The position numbers were made by a program, and so were the translations under genes. Shown here piece after piece: positions 36,501 through 47,943 of a DNA stretch of 64,000 nucleotides. The notes below the pieces were generated by a model. It searched no databases, was not told where the DNA came from, and was given only the letters and a program-made list of their open reading frames with translations. The stretch comes from Casuarina equisetifolia (lineage: Eukaryota; Streptophyta; Magnoliopsida; Fagales; Casuarinaceae): assembly GCA_028551475.1 (NCBI GenBank), contig CM052356.1:23215884-23279883 (forward strand). Reading direction: 5' to 3'. Each line of letters opens with the position of its first letter. Within the stretch, counting starts at the first letter, position 1.

Positions 36501-38618
36501 CCTTCCTTACAGAAAGGGTACCGTGTTTATGATCCCTCTACTGATCGGTTCTTTATCAGTCGGGATGTGGTTTTTCATGAAGATACTTTCCCTTTCCAGC
36601 TATCAGATGGCCCCTCCGAGTCGCCTCTCGGACCTCGGCCTTTCTTATTTGATCTTGCGGATGACCAGCCTCCCTTATTACCCTTGATTGGGCCTCCTGC
36701 TCCTAGTGTTCTGCCAGTTTTACCCACTGCCTCGTCCCTACCTAATCCTGCATCCCCGACCCGATTACCTTTTGAGACCTTTCCTCATGCCATTGCCCTT
36801 GATGATTCCTTGGCTATCGTTCCCTATCAGCCACCTCCTGTTGGTTCTCCTCCGGCCTCTTCCCTTGTTGCAGCACCACGCCGTTCTGGCCGTTCTACTC
36901 GTCCCCCTACTTGGACAAAGGATTACATTTGTTCCTCCGTCCACAGGACCGGCACTCGCTACCCTATTTCCCTCTACACCGGTTTTGACCGCCTCTCACC
37001 TGATCATCTCTGCTGCATCAGTCGCATCTCTTCCAAAGTGGAACCCTCCTCCTATCCTGAGGCAGCTACCGATCCCAAATGGCAAGCTGCCATGGCCGAT
37101 GAACTTCGTGCTCTTGTTGATAATCGCACTTGGGATGTCGTTCCTCGACCCTCTCATCGGCGACCCATTGGTTGCAAATGGGTTTATAAGATTAAACATC
37201 GGGCTGATGGGACCATTGAACGATACAAGGCTTGTCTAGTCGCTAAAGGTTACACCCAAAAGGAAGGCTTTAACTATCAGGACACCTTCTCTCCTGTTGC
37301 TAAGGAAGGTACCATGTGTTCCTTTATTGTTGTTGCTGCTTTTCGAGATTGGTCTCTCCATCAGATGGATGTCCATAATGCTTTCCTTCATGGTGATCTG
37401 GATGAGGAGATTTACATGGATCTTCCCCCGGGATTACGTAGACAGGGGGAGTCTAAAGTGTGTCGTCTTCGTAAATCCCTGTATGGTCTTAAGCAAGCTT
37501 CCCGACAATGGTATGCCAAGTTCACTTCTGCTCTTCTCTCTGAAAATTTCCGTCAATCCCGACATGACTATGCATTATTCATATGGCGCAAAGGCGGTTC
37601 TTCTATCTACCTATTGATCTATGTCGATGATATCTTAATCATGGGGAATAACCTCCTTGCTATTGATCGTTTCAAGAAATTCCTGCACTCCACTTTTCGC
37701 ATAAAGGATTTGGGACCTCCTAAGTATTACCTCGGCATTGAGATTGCTCGTTCAGACAAAGGGATTTGCCTCAGCCAGCGAAAGTTCGTCTTGGAAATTA
37801 TCTCTGAGGCTGGTTTATCAGGATGCAAACCTGCCATCATTCCATTTGAACAAAGTTTGAATCTCACCACTCCAGAGTTTGATGTGGGCATGTCACCTCC
37901 AGATGAGGACCCCCCACTCAAGGATCCTTCAATTTACAAACGGTTGGTTGGAAAATTTATCTATCTCACCATGACGAGACCTGATATTTGTTATGCAGTC
38001 CAGATTCTCAGTCAATTCATGCATGATCCAAAACAATCCCACATGAATGCGGCCTTGAAGGTAGTAAAATACTTGAAAGGGTGTCCAGGTTTGGGAATTC
38101 TCTTATCTAGAAATTGCAACATGGAAATGACAGCTTATTGCGACACAAATTATGCCACTTGCCCTATGAGCAGAAGATCGACAACAGGATTCTGTGTAAA
38201 ATTGGAAAATTCCTTGCTATCTTGGAAAACAAAGAAACAATCAACCGTTTCTTTGTCATTTGCCGAATCGGAATATCGTGCTATGGCTAAAACCACATGT
38301 GAAGTCATCTGGTTGAGAGGTCTTCTTCGGGATCTAGGAGTTCATGTCAAAGGTCCTACTCTCCTATTCTGTGATAATGATGCCGCTCTTAAACTCGCTG
38401 CAAATCCAATGGTCCATGAACGGACAAAACATATTGAAGTAGATTGTCATTTTACGAGAGACAAGATTCAAGAAGGAATTATCAAGACAAGAGAGATTCG
38501 GACTACGGAGTAGCCAGCCGACATTTTCACCAAGGCTCTTTGTCACAGACAACACACGTATCTCCTGAACAAGCTAGGCGTATTCGATGTCTATAAACCA
38601 CCAAAGCCGCCAGCTTGA
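33544..38618 (+). pseudogene. Copia gag-pol polyprotein, broken in three places
   Basis: The frame opens at ATG 33544. Order seen: proline-rich N-terminus; gag core (from about 34100); zinc knuckle CDYCKRRNHTKDRC (about 35107-35148, CX2CX4HX4C); protease site IIDSGASDH (about 35365); integrase with LIHLDIWGP, RTDN and a glutamate in QQNGVVERK; reverse transcriptase with YVDD (about 37619); RNase H with ESEYRAM (about 38267). An in-frame TAG at 33892-33894 stops gag early, although the same frame stays open to about 36120. A single-base deletion near 36120-36121, inside the integrase core after RTDN, shifts the frame. A TAG at 38511-38513 cuts off the last 34 residues, which remain readable to TGA at 38616-38618. 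All other motifs are intact, so the breaks are recent. Confidence 0.92.
34931..34992 (+). repeat. 33-bp in-frame duplication inside gag
   Basis: CGCATCTATCCGACGGCTCC occurs at 34931 and again at 34964, each followed by CAGCGCGT. The 33-bp period duplicates 11 residues (HLSDGSQRV core) in the linker before the zinc knuckle without disturbing the frame. Confidence 0.85.
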
Positions 38619-38625
38619 GGGGGAG
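38617..38625 (+). other. Polypurine tract
   Basis: GAGGGGGAG ends directly at the 3' LTR. It primes plus-strand synthesis in LTR elements, and its position defines the LTR border. Confidence 0.85.
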
Positions 38626-38864
38626 TGTTGAAGATATGCGTTTATATTCCCTTATGTTGAATGATAATCTTTCCATATAGCGAAGTCACATTGAGAAAGT
38701 ATTTGTATAATTGGTAGGAAATTATTTGTTTTATTTTATTTGTTCATTCCCATATTTGTAAATCCCTACATTATAAAGGGAAGTCTCTTGTACGTTGTAA
38801 ATTAATCAATCAAAGGGTTCTCTTTCATGCTCTTTTTCTCTCCGTTTTCTCTCCCTTTGTGACA
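38626..38864 (+). repeat. 3' LTR of the copia element
   Basis: This is 239 bp and pairs with 33111-33349 with five substitutions. It is followed by the right GATGT duplication at 38865-38869. Confidence 0.95.
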
Positions 38865-38869
38865 GATGT
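38865..38869. repeat. Target-site duplication GATGT, right copy
   Basis: This is identical to 33106-33110 and confirms the outer border of the 3' LTR. Confidence 0.9.
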
Positions 38870-39168
38870 TATTGTTATAGAAGGGCATGCCAAAGGGAGA
38901 TGGCTCTGTGGCGGAAATCAAGGCAATAGATAGAGGAAGAAAGGCCTTGTGGGGTGACTTTACCCGTGAACTAACAAAAGCAACTAAATCAAGTAGAAAT
39001 CTATCTAAAGAAGAAAGTTTGAAAAAGTATTGTCATGTGGACAAACCTCCGCAATTAGAAAGACAATCCTAAAGACTTTATTAAAACGTGTTTCAATATA
39101 TCAAAAGATGTGAAGCAAAAATTGAAGAAAATGAAATAAAAATTAGTAACTTCAACATAAAAGCTATT

Positions 39169-39516
39169 TGTCATGGGCTCCTCTCATGTTGAGAAGATAA
39201 GTGCCAGTTTTTTACTATATAAGAAGGTCTGTTTACTCTTCTTATTGGACTAACTTTTTGAAATAGAACTTTGGACTCATGACACGAAATATCAAAGTCA
39301 AGTTATGATTAAACCCGATCACTTACAATTGCTATCTCCTAATGTAGGCTAAGCAATGAACTTAATTCACATTATAGGCAATGTGGATTTAGTGATGAAG
39401 AATGTTACAGACTTCTCCCACATTAGAAAATAAATGAGAGTTTGTGACCATATAAGGGAGTCTTGTGATTCCTTATATTGGGTTAACCTATTGATATGAA
39501 ACCCAAACTCATGACA
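39169..39516 (+). mobile_element. TRIM-like element with 114-116-bp LTRs
   Basis: The repeats at 39169-39284 and 39403-39516 both begin TGT, both end CTCATGACA and align over their length (for example TACTATATAAGAAGGTCTG with GACCATATAAGGGAGTCTTG). The 118-bp middle starts with a weak primer-site-like ATATCAAAGTC and ends in the purine-rich GTGATGAAGAA. There is no coding capacity. No target duplication is visible. Its sequence differs from the copies at 24-25 kb, so it is another family or subfamily. Confidence 0.6.
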
Positions 39517-42500
39517 TAAAAGACCTGAATATTCAAAGGCTTTGTCGTCGGCATAAATAATAAAACTAGTCACAGATATTTTTTTGGACACTTAAAGTCT
39601 TCGTAGAAACCACTCAGAAAAACTGCAAAACAACAAATAAATCTTTACAAGATACGTTTAGGGTCAAATTGCGATCAATGCTTCAAAATGGGGGGTGTTT
39701 TGAAGTTCCATAAAGTTGCCGCGTGCTTTAGTTATGGATTTCTGAACCGTGGCTATGGACAAAAAATTCAAGTGTACTTTTGACCTTACCCCATGCCATG
39801 AAGTGCATCCATTGGCCATTACCACTACAAAGTCTTTCAAATTTCTTTCACTAGTCCCATCTCGTTGACATTTATCATCTCTAAATTGTCCTACCTGTAT
39901 GTTTCATACTTGACTGTATGTGAGCAGACATTTTGTTTTCAACTGCTTAACAAATAAACCATAGCTCACATGAAGTAGATTCCCCTGTTGTCATAAGAAA
40001 TTTTCCTATTTGACCTTGCACCTCATTAATGCTTTTACTAAATGATGTTGGACAAATTGCACTACCAAGAATAAGACAAAAGCCAATCCTAATTTGTTAC
40101 GAAACCAAGAACAAAAGTTATTTATGAAAAATAAAAGAAGATATTCTATTCCAATTTAAAAATATGTATAATATTATCAACAAATATCTAACTCAATTAA
40201 AAACAAGTACTGTGTAAAACTTCTTAGTCTTAAGTTTGACACTTAAGTGTATAAATTTAAGTGTATATATAAAATAAATTAATAAACTAAGAAAAAAAAA
40301 GTTACCTAATCATCTAGCTTAATATTAAGTTAATAGATATTCTAATCAGAAAGTTTGCAACGCTTTGTGGATATGAATTAAGTGTATATATTGTAACATT
40401 AAAAGAAATTATATAATAATATGAACATGATTTATAAGGGAAGATGCAAATAGGAGCGAGAAAAATACCACTAATTCTTTTTTCTTTTCAAGTCTTCATT
40501 TATGGAGGTGGAAGACAAAATTACTGATTTGCAACATAGGAAGATTCACGTTTGACGGGTCTGGTGCGCCTAAATTGTGGTATCAACTCCGAACAAAATG
40601 TCTTCTGAACTGGGCTAGCACACCCTCTGATTAAACCCGTCTACTCTGGAGTGGGTCTAGGCTGAACCAAGCAGCACTTGCTGTCTGTAAGGGACCTTGT
40701 CGAGCCTGCTACCTTGATGGGCTTCCGATGGTGGCTCATTGCTCTCAATTCTCACAGCAGGTGGTGCTCGCTCCCCGGTTGGAGATAGATTTTCGCCCTT
40801 CTACCACTGATCTTGCCATTTGACAGCAGATATACTCATTTAACGTTAAAGCTTGTCGTACCATAGAAATCTAGATCTTCCAACTTGATGGAGATATGGC
40901 TTCTCTTGCTGGCCGACGCTTTTTCAATGCCAGTGTCTCCTTTGATTGCTAAATAATTATTTGGTAAGAAAGAGCGGAAAAACATAAACAAGATAAGAAA
41001 AGTCTGTTCTATTTTAGAAGCTGGAGAATGAAAGGCTCACAAAAATTCAACCTGCTTTAGTACCATATTGCAAAACCTGCACAATACTGTGATCATGATT
41101 TTTATAACTAGTAGAAATGCTGTTCATTTCTGTCTTGTCAATTTTTTGTTGGTGGAGTTAGGTGATGAATTTAATGATTTGCAAAGACGGAAGTTTCCTA
41201 AAGAAATTCACATTTGGTTGGAGTAGAGGGCCAAAGTGTCCGAATTCTCCTTAGCAGGAAAATCTTAAGTAATCATAAGTAATAGACGATTAAAAGAGGT
41301 ATTGAGCTATTAATATCCCTTTATTCATTCAGATTTTCCTATATATAAAGGTGTCATAGCAAAATGATAAAAACTACTTGGAATCATCAAGAAACATTTA
41401 GAATTACTCAGAAAATATTCTTTAAAGGCTATATTCTTATTTTGTACTCACCTGCAATTCTTACTCTTGTAACACACTATATTTGTCGTTCCCAAAAGGG
41501 TAATAGATGATTAATTCATATTTGTTGAGAGAGAATGATTAGAAAAAGTAGGCCTCCTCCTTGGTAAAACCAAGCGTTAATTCTCTGCATAACATTGCAT
41601 GTGGGTTTGCCTCCATTTTTGCATCTCTCCTTCCCTGTTGCGTCCTTTCCTTCACTCATTAACACCATCTTCTGCGAATCTCTTTTCATGTTGTCTTGTT
41701 TTCTTATTAGCTTATTAAAAAATGTTTTCGATTTTTGAAGTATCCATTAAGAAACTGACCGGAAAGGATGCAACTCTAATACTTTTGTAAGGGTTGCTTG
41801 AATGACTTTGCCTTAGCCAATATCGTCCACTCAGTCGCATACACATCTAAGAGAACCGTATAAAAAATGTTAAAGATGAGCGTGGTTCCAACTTTGTACT
41901 AGGCGCTATCTCGATTTGAAGATCTTCTTTCCTAAATTCTAAACCACAGGAAATGACAGAAGTCTAGGCGTATTGGGGGGGCACTAAAGAGAGGCGTGTT
42001 GAGGCTTTCTATGCCCTCAACAGAAGATACACGTTATCTGGTAGAAGACAAGACGTGACCACCAATTGGTTTTGATTTGCAGAAGTTGCACCTCACCTTC
42101 CTCCACCAATGATTTTCTCCACAATCATCCCTGAATGCAGCCTAAACCTAGCAACGCATAACGTACGACAGGATCAAGACTAGCAATGATGCAATACAAA
42201 ATTTCCTCGGAGGACGACTTCTTGTCATACACATGGACAATTAGAGGGCCTCCCCAACTAAGTTGCATAATAAACTTCTAGTCTTGTTTCCTTCAATTGT
42301 GGAAACGATATTGATAGAAATTCTTTCTGTTTTTGCCCTATCCTTCTTCAATAAGATCTTACGTGGAACCAAAGCTTTTCTGTTATGCCTCCACTTTCAT
42401 AATTTATCGTGAATGGACCTAAAAGTGAAAAGAGAAATCCCAAAGGGTATTTGATCTTTTTTCTATTCTAGTAAACGAAAAAATAAATGAAATAAAACAA

Positions 42501-45060
42501 GAAAGAATGGAACCTTACATTGCTGTTGCCACTGGGATTAAAAATACCTTTCCCCTTTCATATTGCAGTCAAGAACTTAACAATTCTCTTCTTTTCAATG
42601 ACCAGCACTGAAACCAATTGAACCCAGCATCAAATGGCAGCGTTGTAATGGAGTGCTTTAGTTGTTTGGTATTTGGCCTTCTTTCAAAACTTTTAAGCTT
42701 GTGGGCTACCAAGGTATACAATAATATCAAGTGAGGCTTGGGGGACTAACACTTTTAAGCTTTTTTTAAAAGATAGTTCGAATCCTTTATTATTTGTGTT
42801 GAAATTTTCAATATATGTCATACTATTAATATATTAGTCTATTGTACTTTTTCTGTTCGAAATTGTTCTCCTTTCTTACAAATTAGTTTTAAGGAAAGAA
42901 ATAAATATTTTAATAAGATATTAAACCTAAGTTTCAACTGAAACATTCATTCACTTATAATTGTGTAGGTTCTTATTAGAAGTATTTCTCTACAATTGGA
43001 GGACTTTTTTAAGTTTGATGTGTGTTCCACATTACCATTAAACTTGTTTAAGTTTGCTCAACCGCAAGACAAAAGTACGAACAATGACCACTGAAGAATT
43101 CTCCCAGTAGTGGCTTTTATGACAATAGTAGGGAATCAATATTGATGGTTTGAGTGGGAAGTTGAAGGGAAAGCAGACTTAAAGTAACCTAATTCCGTGA
43201 TTTCGTTGAATAGGATAATGGGAGTGGGTGATAGTCGTCTGGTTAGCACACTCCCACCAATTTCTTATGTTATCTTATTCCCACTTCCTCATCACTACCT
43301 TTTCTGTATCAATGCTTTTCCACCACTTTAGTGCTTTCCTCTTCAGCAATCCATATTTGAGCATTGTTTTTCATTGTAGGATCTCACAAGGAGCAAACTA
43401 ATCAACCCTGGAAGCTTGGGGCATGATGAAGATGTGGACCCAAAAAGCTAACTACTGCTGAAGAGGACAACTAGTTATGTAGTACAACATGAAATAATGG
43501 AACGTTCAAGGTATCATTCTCAAAGATATACTTTACATGAATTTACTTAACGGTACAACGTCTCGAGGTGTTTCACATGCCACTGAAAAAGTTTACTATT
43601 ACTCCACCCGAAAATTCTTGAAGATCAGGTGATATTCATCCCAGCTTTACGCTATCAATCCAGCTTAAAACGGTAGCTGTTGCACCTGCATGTTTCTTAC
43701 GTCCTATCAACCTTAGCGTGGTCTAGGCGTTGCAAATTCGTGTACTTTAGAAAGGTGAGTGGTTCAAACAGCTAGCGGGTATGGACAATCCCAGAAACTA
43801 AACAATGGAGGTTTTGAGACTAGATGTTCAAAGAAGAAAGCTTGTCCAATTTACGATTGTGAATTAAAGGCAGGCAGCACCCATGTGCTTATCCCGTCCT
43901 AACTCATACGTTATATAGTTTCGGCAGCCTATCCCTCCACAATGATAACCTAGTCATGCTGTTGGCAACGCTCCAGTCAGAAAAATGCATGTCAAAGGTT
44001 CCCGGCACAACAGTCCACGCAAACCTTTGTAACCAACTAGGTTCTCTCACCCAAAAGGGTGTTTAACTCATTGAAATACGATAACCGAAGTACTCGAAGG
44101 GGACCAAGAGGTTTTGTTTCCTCGTTTGCTTTATTGCTTGTAGTCATGTTGGTGGTCATTCTTTAGTCGTGAAGAATGAGACCGGTGTAACCGCCATAAA
44201 GTGTTTCTCCTTTTCATTCGACCTTTCGGATAAATTGTCGATGTTCTCTCTGTTCTTCCTCGGAGTAGTAATTCACCCAAGAATTCTATTTCCGTGCTGA
44301 CATTCTCTTCCCTTTCACATGCTTTTCTTTGTTAACTTTCTCGTGTACAATATTTTGGTGTCCTGTAATAGTTCTATTAAATGACACAGTTTCAGCAGCA
44401 GGATTGCAATGATAATCAGGGACCAAAGTTAGTTCAATATCCATCATGGTCAGATATTCTAAAGGTCTGGATGGTGGATAGTTCTTTTCCTTTTTAATAT
44501 CTTTACCATCAACTTATTTGTTTTCTTTAACCTAGCATCATCTATCTTGTTAATCATTCATCTTGCTTTGAAGGTAAAATGGTTTTCCCTTTCAGTGGGC
44601 ATAACCTCAAATAGGTTTTGCAGAGACGTGCTATTGCTATCTCTAGTAGTTCTGATAAACAAGTAATACTTTTGCAGGATGCAAAAAAGCATACGCCATC
44701 CATGAGGATTACTTCCTTTCTTTTCTTGTAAGCAGATTCGTTTGAAAAGTTTTTATTGGAAACTGTGAGGAAACATTTGCAGAAAGGCCAGGTGATATTA
44801 TTTGTGTGAGCAACAAAATAGGCTAAAGGCACAAAAACTTCACTTGAAAGATTTCATGGACTAAGAATTTGGATTTTTAGAATGCTTCAAGTAATCTAGG
44901 TCTGTTCTACCCATTCTTGAGCCCCATTACAATCAGGTCCATGCCAACCCCATTCTGTCAATATACTTGGCTAATAGGCAGCCATATGTAAGTGGTGCTG
45001 ACATAATTTCTCCACTAGTGGGCATACCCCACCCCTTCTTCCACCTTGGTTAGAGATCAC
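39517..45060. other. Long intergenic stretch, no supported intact gene
   Basis: About 5.5 kb of AT-rich sequence. The only coding-like part is a broken segment at about 40680-40960 (listed separately). Sequence at about 41320-41500 has an LTR-like look (CCTATATATAAAGG followed by TTGTAACACAC), but no partner repeat was found. The last few hundred bases form the upstream region of the iron-transporter-like gene. Confidence 0.4.
40680..40960 (+). pseudogene. Coding-like relic of unknown family
   Basis: One plus-strand frame reads as plausible protein for about 90 codons with only two stops. It includes CRACYLDGLPMVAHCSQFS, VVLAPRLEIDFRPSTTD and FQLDGDMASLAGRRFFNAS. Composition is less AT-rich than the flanks. 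I do not recognise the family. It may be an exon of a dead gene or a captured fragment. Confidence 0.3.
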
Positions 45061-45064
45061 CAAC

Positions 45065-45073
45065 CATAAATAC
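45065..45073 (+). promoter_or_regulatory. Candidate TATA box of the iron-transporter-like gene
   Basis: CATAAATAC lies about 105 nt before the ATG at 45173, giving a pyrimidine-rich 5' leader of about 75 nt. Confidence 0.4.
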
Positions 45074-45172
45074 CCATCTCCAGGGCGTGTGTCCTCCACG
45101 CTTCTTCAGCTCCTTCTCCACATTTTCTCCTTCCTTAGTAGCAAATCTTATTAGTTTCCCTTACTCTTTTCC

Positions 45173-45838
45173 ATGGCAGCCAACCAACGCTCCCAGAATG
45201 AGGCCAAATTCACCATGCCCTTCACTGACCTGGAGCAGCAGTCCTCGCTGGAGCTCGAAACCAAGGAATTTGACTACTCCAAAAGATCCCAGTGGCTACG
45301 TGCTGCTGTCTTAGGAGCCAACGATGGGTTGGTCTCAACAGCCTCATTGATGATGGGTGTTGGAGCAGTTAAAGAGGACATAAAACTCATGATACTCAGT
45401 GGCTTTGCTGGTCTTGTTGCTGGAGCTTGTAGCATGGCCATAGGAGAGTTTGTGTCCGTGTACTCACAGTTGGACATAGAGGTGGCTCAGATGAAAAGAG
45501 ACAGGCAAAGGGGAGATGGTGGAGATAGGGAAGGGGAAGAAGAGGGAGAGAGAGAGGGCTTGCCGAACCCCTTGCAAGCTGCTGCAGCCTCAGCTCTTGC
45601 CTTTTCTGTGGGTGCAATTGTTCCATTACTTGCAGCTTCGTTTGTAAAGCAGTATAAGTTGAGGGTAGGGATGATTGTGGGGACAGTAACCTTGGCTTTG
45701 GTGGTTTTCGGGTGGCTAGGGGCCTTCCTAGGCAAGGCTCCAGTATTTAGGTCTACTGCGAGAGTTTTGGCTGGAGGTATGCTTGCCATGGGTATAACCT
45801 TCGGGTTAACCAAGCTTATTGGATCAAGTGGACTGTAA
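45173..45838 (+). CDS. Vacuolar iron transporter-like protein (nodulin-21 type)
   Basis: This is intronless and encodes 221 residues from an ATG in good context (CCATGGC). The family block is at residues 41-66 (AAVLGANDGLVSTASLMMGV), the first helix of the VIT/CCC1 fold. Further membrane segments are at about 72-98, 136-158, 165-187 and 196-217, giving five in all. Between helices 2 and 3 is a short charged loop (MKRDRQRGDGGDREGEEEG) in place of the long cytosolic metal-binding domain of true VIT1. This marks the plant VTL subgroup. VTL proteins move iron (and possibly manganese) across the tonoplast and help detoxify excess iron. In Arabidopsis several are repressed under iron deficiency. 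The length is normal for VTL proteins. Confidence 0.93.
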   Translation: MAANQRSQNEAKFTMPFTDLEQQSSLELETKEFDYSKRSQWLRAAVLGANDGLVSTASLMMGVGAVKEDIKLMILSGFAGLVAGACSMAIGEFVSVYSQLDIEVAQMKRDRQRGDGGDREGEEEGEREGLPNPLQAAAASALAFSVGAIVPLLAASFVKQYKLRVGMIVGTVTLALVVFGWLGAFLGKAPVFRSTARVLAGGMLAMGITFGLTKLIGSSGL

Positions 45839-45915
45839 AACATTCTCAACCCTCCCTCCAACCTCGTTACTGGGGATATACTGTGATCTTTCTTCTTCCT
45901 CTTCGTAATGGATGG

Positions 45916-45921
45916 AATAAA
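45916..45921 (+). other. Polyadenylation signal of the iron-transporter-like gene
   Basis: A canonical AATAAA lies 78 nt after the stop codon in the context GATGGAATAAAAAGTG. This is a normal distance for a plant near-upstream element. Confidence 0.5.
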
Positions 45922-45929
45922 AAGTGTGC

Positions 45930-47943
45930 CAGTTTTTCTCTTTTCTTTGTCTTTCTCTTTCTCCTGTTGTATCTTTCCATGAGAGAAAGCTAAACTCAAT
46001 TAATGGTGCATGACAACTTTTGTATAAGTGCAACTTTCTTTCTTATCTCTCTCCCCCCACTCCCTCTCTTCCTTTCTCCTAAACGACGAATTGGGCTTCT
46101 CTTTAATGGCAAAGTTTGAGGTGAACGCGAGACTCGGGAAATAACCAGGTATAGCTAACAAAAGCCTTGAGTTTTATCAGTGGAGAAACTTTACGTTCCG
46201 TCCCGACAGTGGAGAAAAGCATATTGGTTTGCAGAGTTCCACTCTACCACTCAAAGAGAAGCTCCGTTGTCCATTCTGAGTTGAAGAATAAGACGTCGTA
46301 ATTTAGCTAACCTCTTAGCACGCACATATGCAAGGGTGACAATCCCACAACCAACATGGATATCGTGGCTTGTCGTCAGAATTATCCATTGCCCTTAATG
46401 TTATAGAAAGTATATACAGTACCAGTTGTTAATACCCACTCTCACCAAAAGTAAACTTAAAAATAAAAGAAATAACTTTATTTTTAAACATTATTTAATA
46501 ATTGTACTTTTTTATTTACAAATTTTTGTCATTTACACTTTCATATACACCACGCATATCTAAAAAGTTCAAAATTAAACAAGTTTAAACAAATTAACTT
46601 AACTTTAATACTATGCATCTTAGGCTTTTTTTTATACGATATCAAAGTTAAGATAAGGCTTATTTCAAATTCTATTTAACCTAAGCCCTCATGGTATACA
46701 AAAGTTATTGAAAAATGTAATCTCATATTAGACAAATTAGTCTAACGTTATATCAAGGGAACATCAATTATGTATAATATTCAGCCCTTGAAATTTGTAA
46801 CGGATAACTCGTTTGTTCATTCATTATGTGCTTTGAAATGACACAACTTATTGTAAAGGATGTGAGTGTAGATTTGGAACTTGTCTGAGAACACGTACCC
46901 CAAGTCCTTGGCTGAGGGCCTGCATCTGTCATCTGCTTTATTAAAGCCGAACGTAGTGTAGTCGTGCACTCTGCTTGTAAAGTGAAAATCCTGACTCTTG
47001 AAAGTTCGAAAAGACAACGACGGGCGTGATCCCGACACAAAAACCTTTCATTAAGTATTTTTCTAGCAGCACTTCTGCAGATAATGCTTCCAACTTATCT
47101 CTTGTTGCCATTTGAGATACTTTAGAGAGAGGACAATTCTCATAGGATTCCCCCTAATCAACCAGTAAATTATGTCCACGACAAAGCTTTCCTACAATGC
47201 CTAGCAAAGATATTTTGATCCAAAGCCATTGGTTCTGATCAGAGTCCTATTTTGATCCAAAGACAGTTTTGAAGACTGGAAAACACTAGTTCATACAACT
47301 TTAGGAAGAACAAAATCAAGATGACGTGATTTGGAACTACTGTAACTACTACTTTACTATGTGTTTTTATACACTGATCGGAGTACAGTAAAATGATACT
47401 AATCTAAAACTTGATTAAAACCCATCTTTGACCAATAAGCAGCATCTGTCATTTTTCTAAAGTTAAGAAACGTCACAATTCTGAAGAGATGTGTCAAAAT
47501 TCTACTTTGATAATTAAGGGGTAAAGGTGCATGGAATTAGATTTCATCCAAATAAGGTAAAAGAGAAAAAGAAAAAGAAAAGCTTAATGGGGGACAAACC
47601 ATCATTTTTCTGTCGACAAAGAATCATTTCTCGGTAGTTTCATAAAACCTGCTCACCTTATGGGATCCTCATGTCTCCTCCTCAACTCCCTCGGAGCAAG
47701 TCTTCAATATTATATGCCTTCCTAACCCTTTCATATAAGACCTATTATAGCCATCCGTAGTCCAACATAGATTATTCCTGGATACCTTACAGAAATTATT
47801 TGAAAAAACTCTTTGAATTATTCAAAACCGGTACTGACAATGTTGGTGACAGAAAACTCATGCAGAACATCAACATGCAAAACTGACACTAAATTTATAC
47901 ATGAGCTGATATTATTAACCCCAGAACATAATTCAATTCAATT
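45930..47943. other. Intergenic between convergent genes
   Basis: This lies between the transporter-like gene (+) and the PORR gene (-). No gene is supported. The part just below 47943 is the likely PORR 3' untranslated region. A worn TRIM-like unit lies at about 46530-46760. Confidence 0.4.
46530..46760 (+). repeat. Worn partial TRIM-like unit
   Basis: Blocks occur in the same order as in the elements at 24189-24871: a T-rich repeat end, a primer-site-like CGATATCAAAGTTAAG (46637-46652), TCTATTTAACCTAAGCC, then TGTAATCTCATATTAGACAA, which resembles the start of the second LTR. The outer ends are lost. Confidence 0.4.

Larger units (their letters stand above)
33111..38864 (+). mobile_element. 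Full-length Ty1/copia retrotransposon, recent, disabled
   Basis: The element is 5754 bp. It has 239-bp LTRs (33111-33349 and 38626-38864) that begin TGTTGA and end GACA, a primer-binding site at 33350-33363 (TGGTATCAAGAGCC), a polypurine tract at 38617-38625 (GAGGGGGAG) and GATGT duplications on both sides. The LTRs differ at five positions (97.9% identical), all substitutions. Internal order is gag, protease, integrase, reverse transcriptase, RNase H, as in copia. Insertion is recent in genome terms, probably within about the last million years depending on the rate assumed. The polyprotein is broken in three places, so this copy is not autonomous. Confidence 0.95.
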
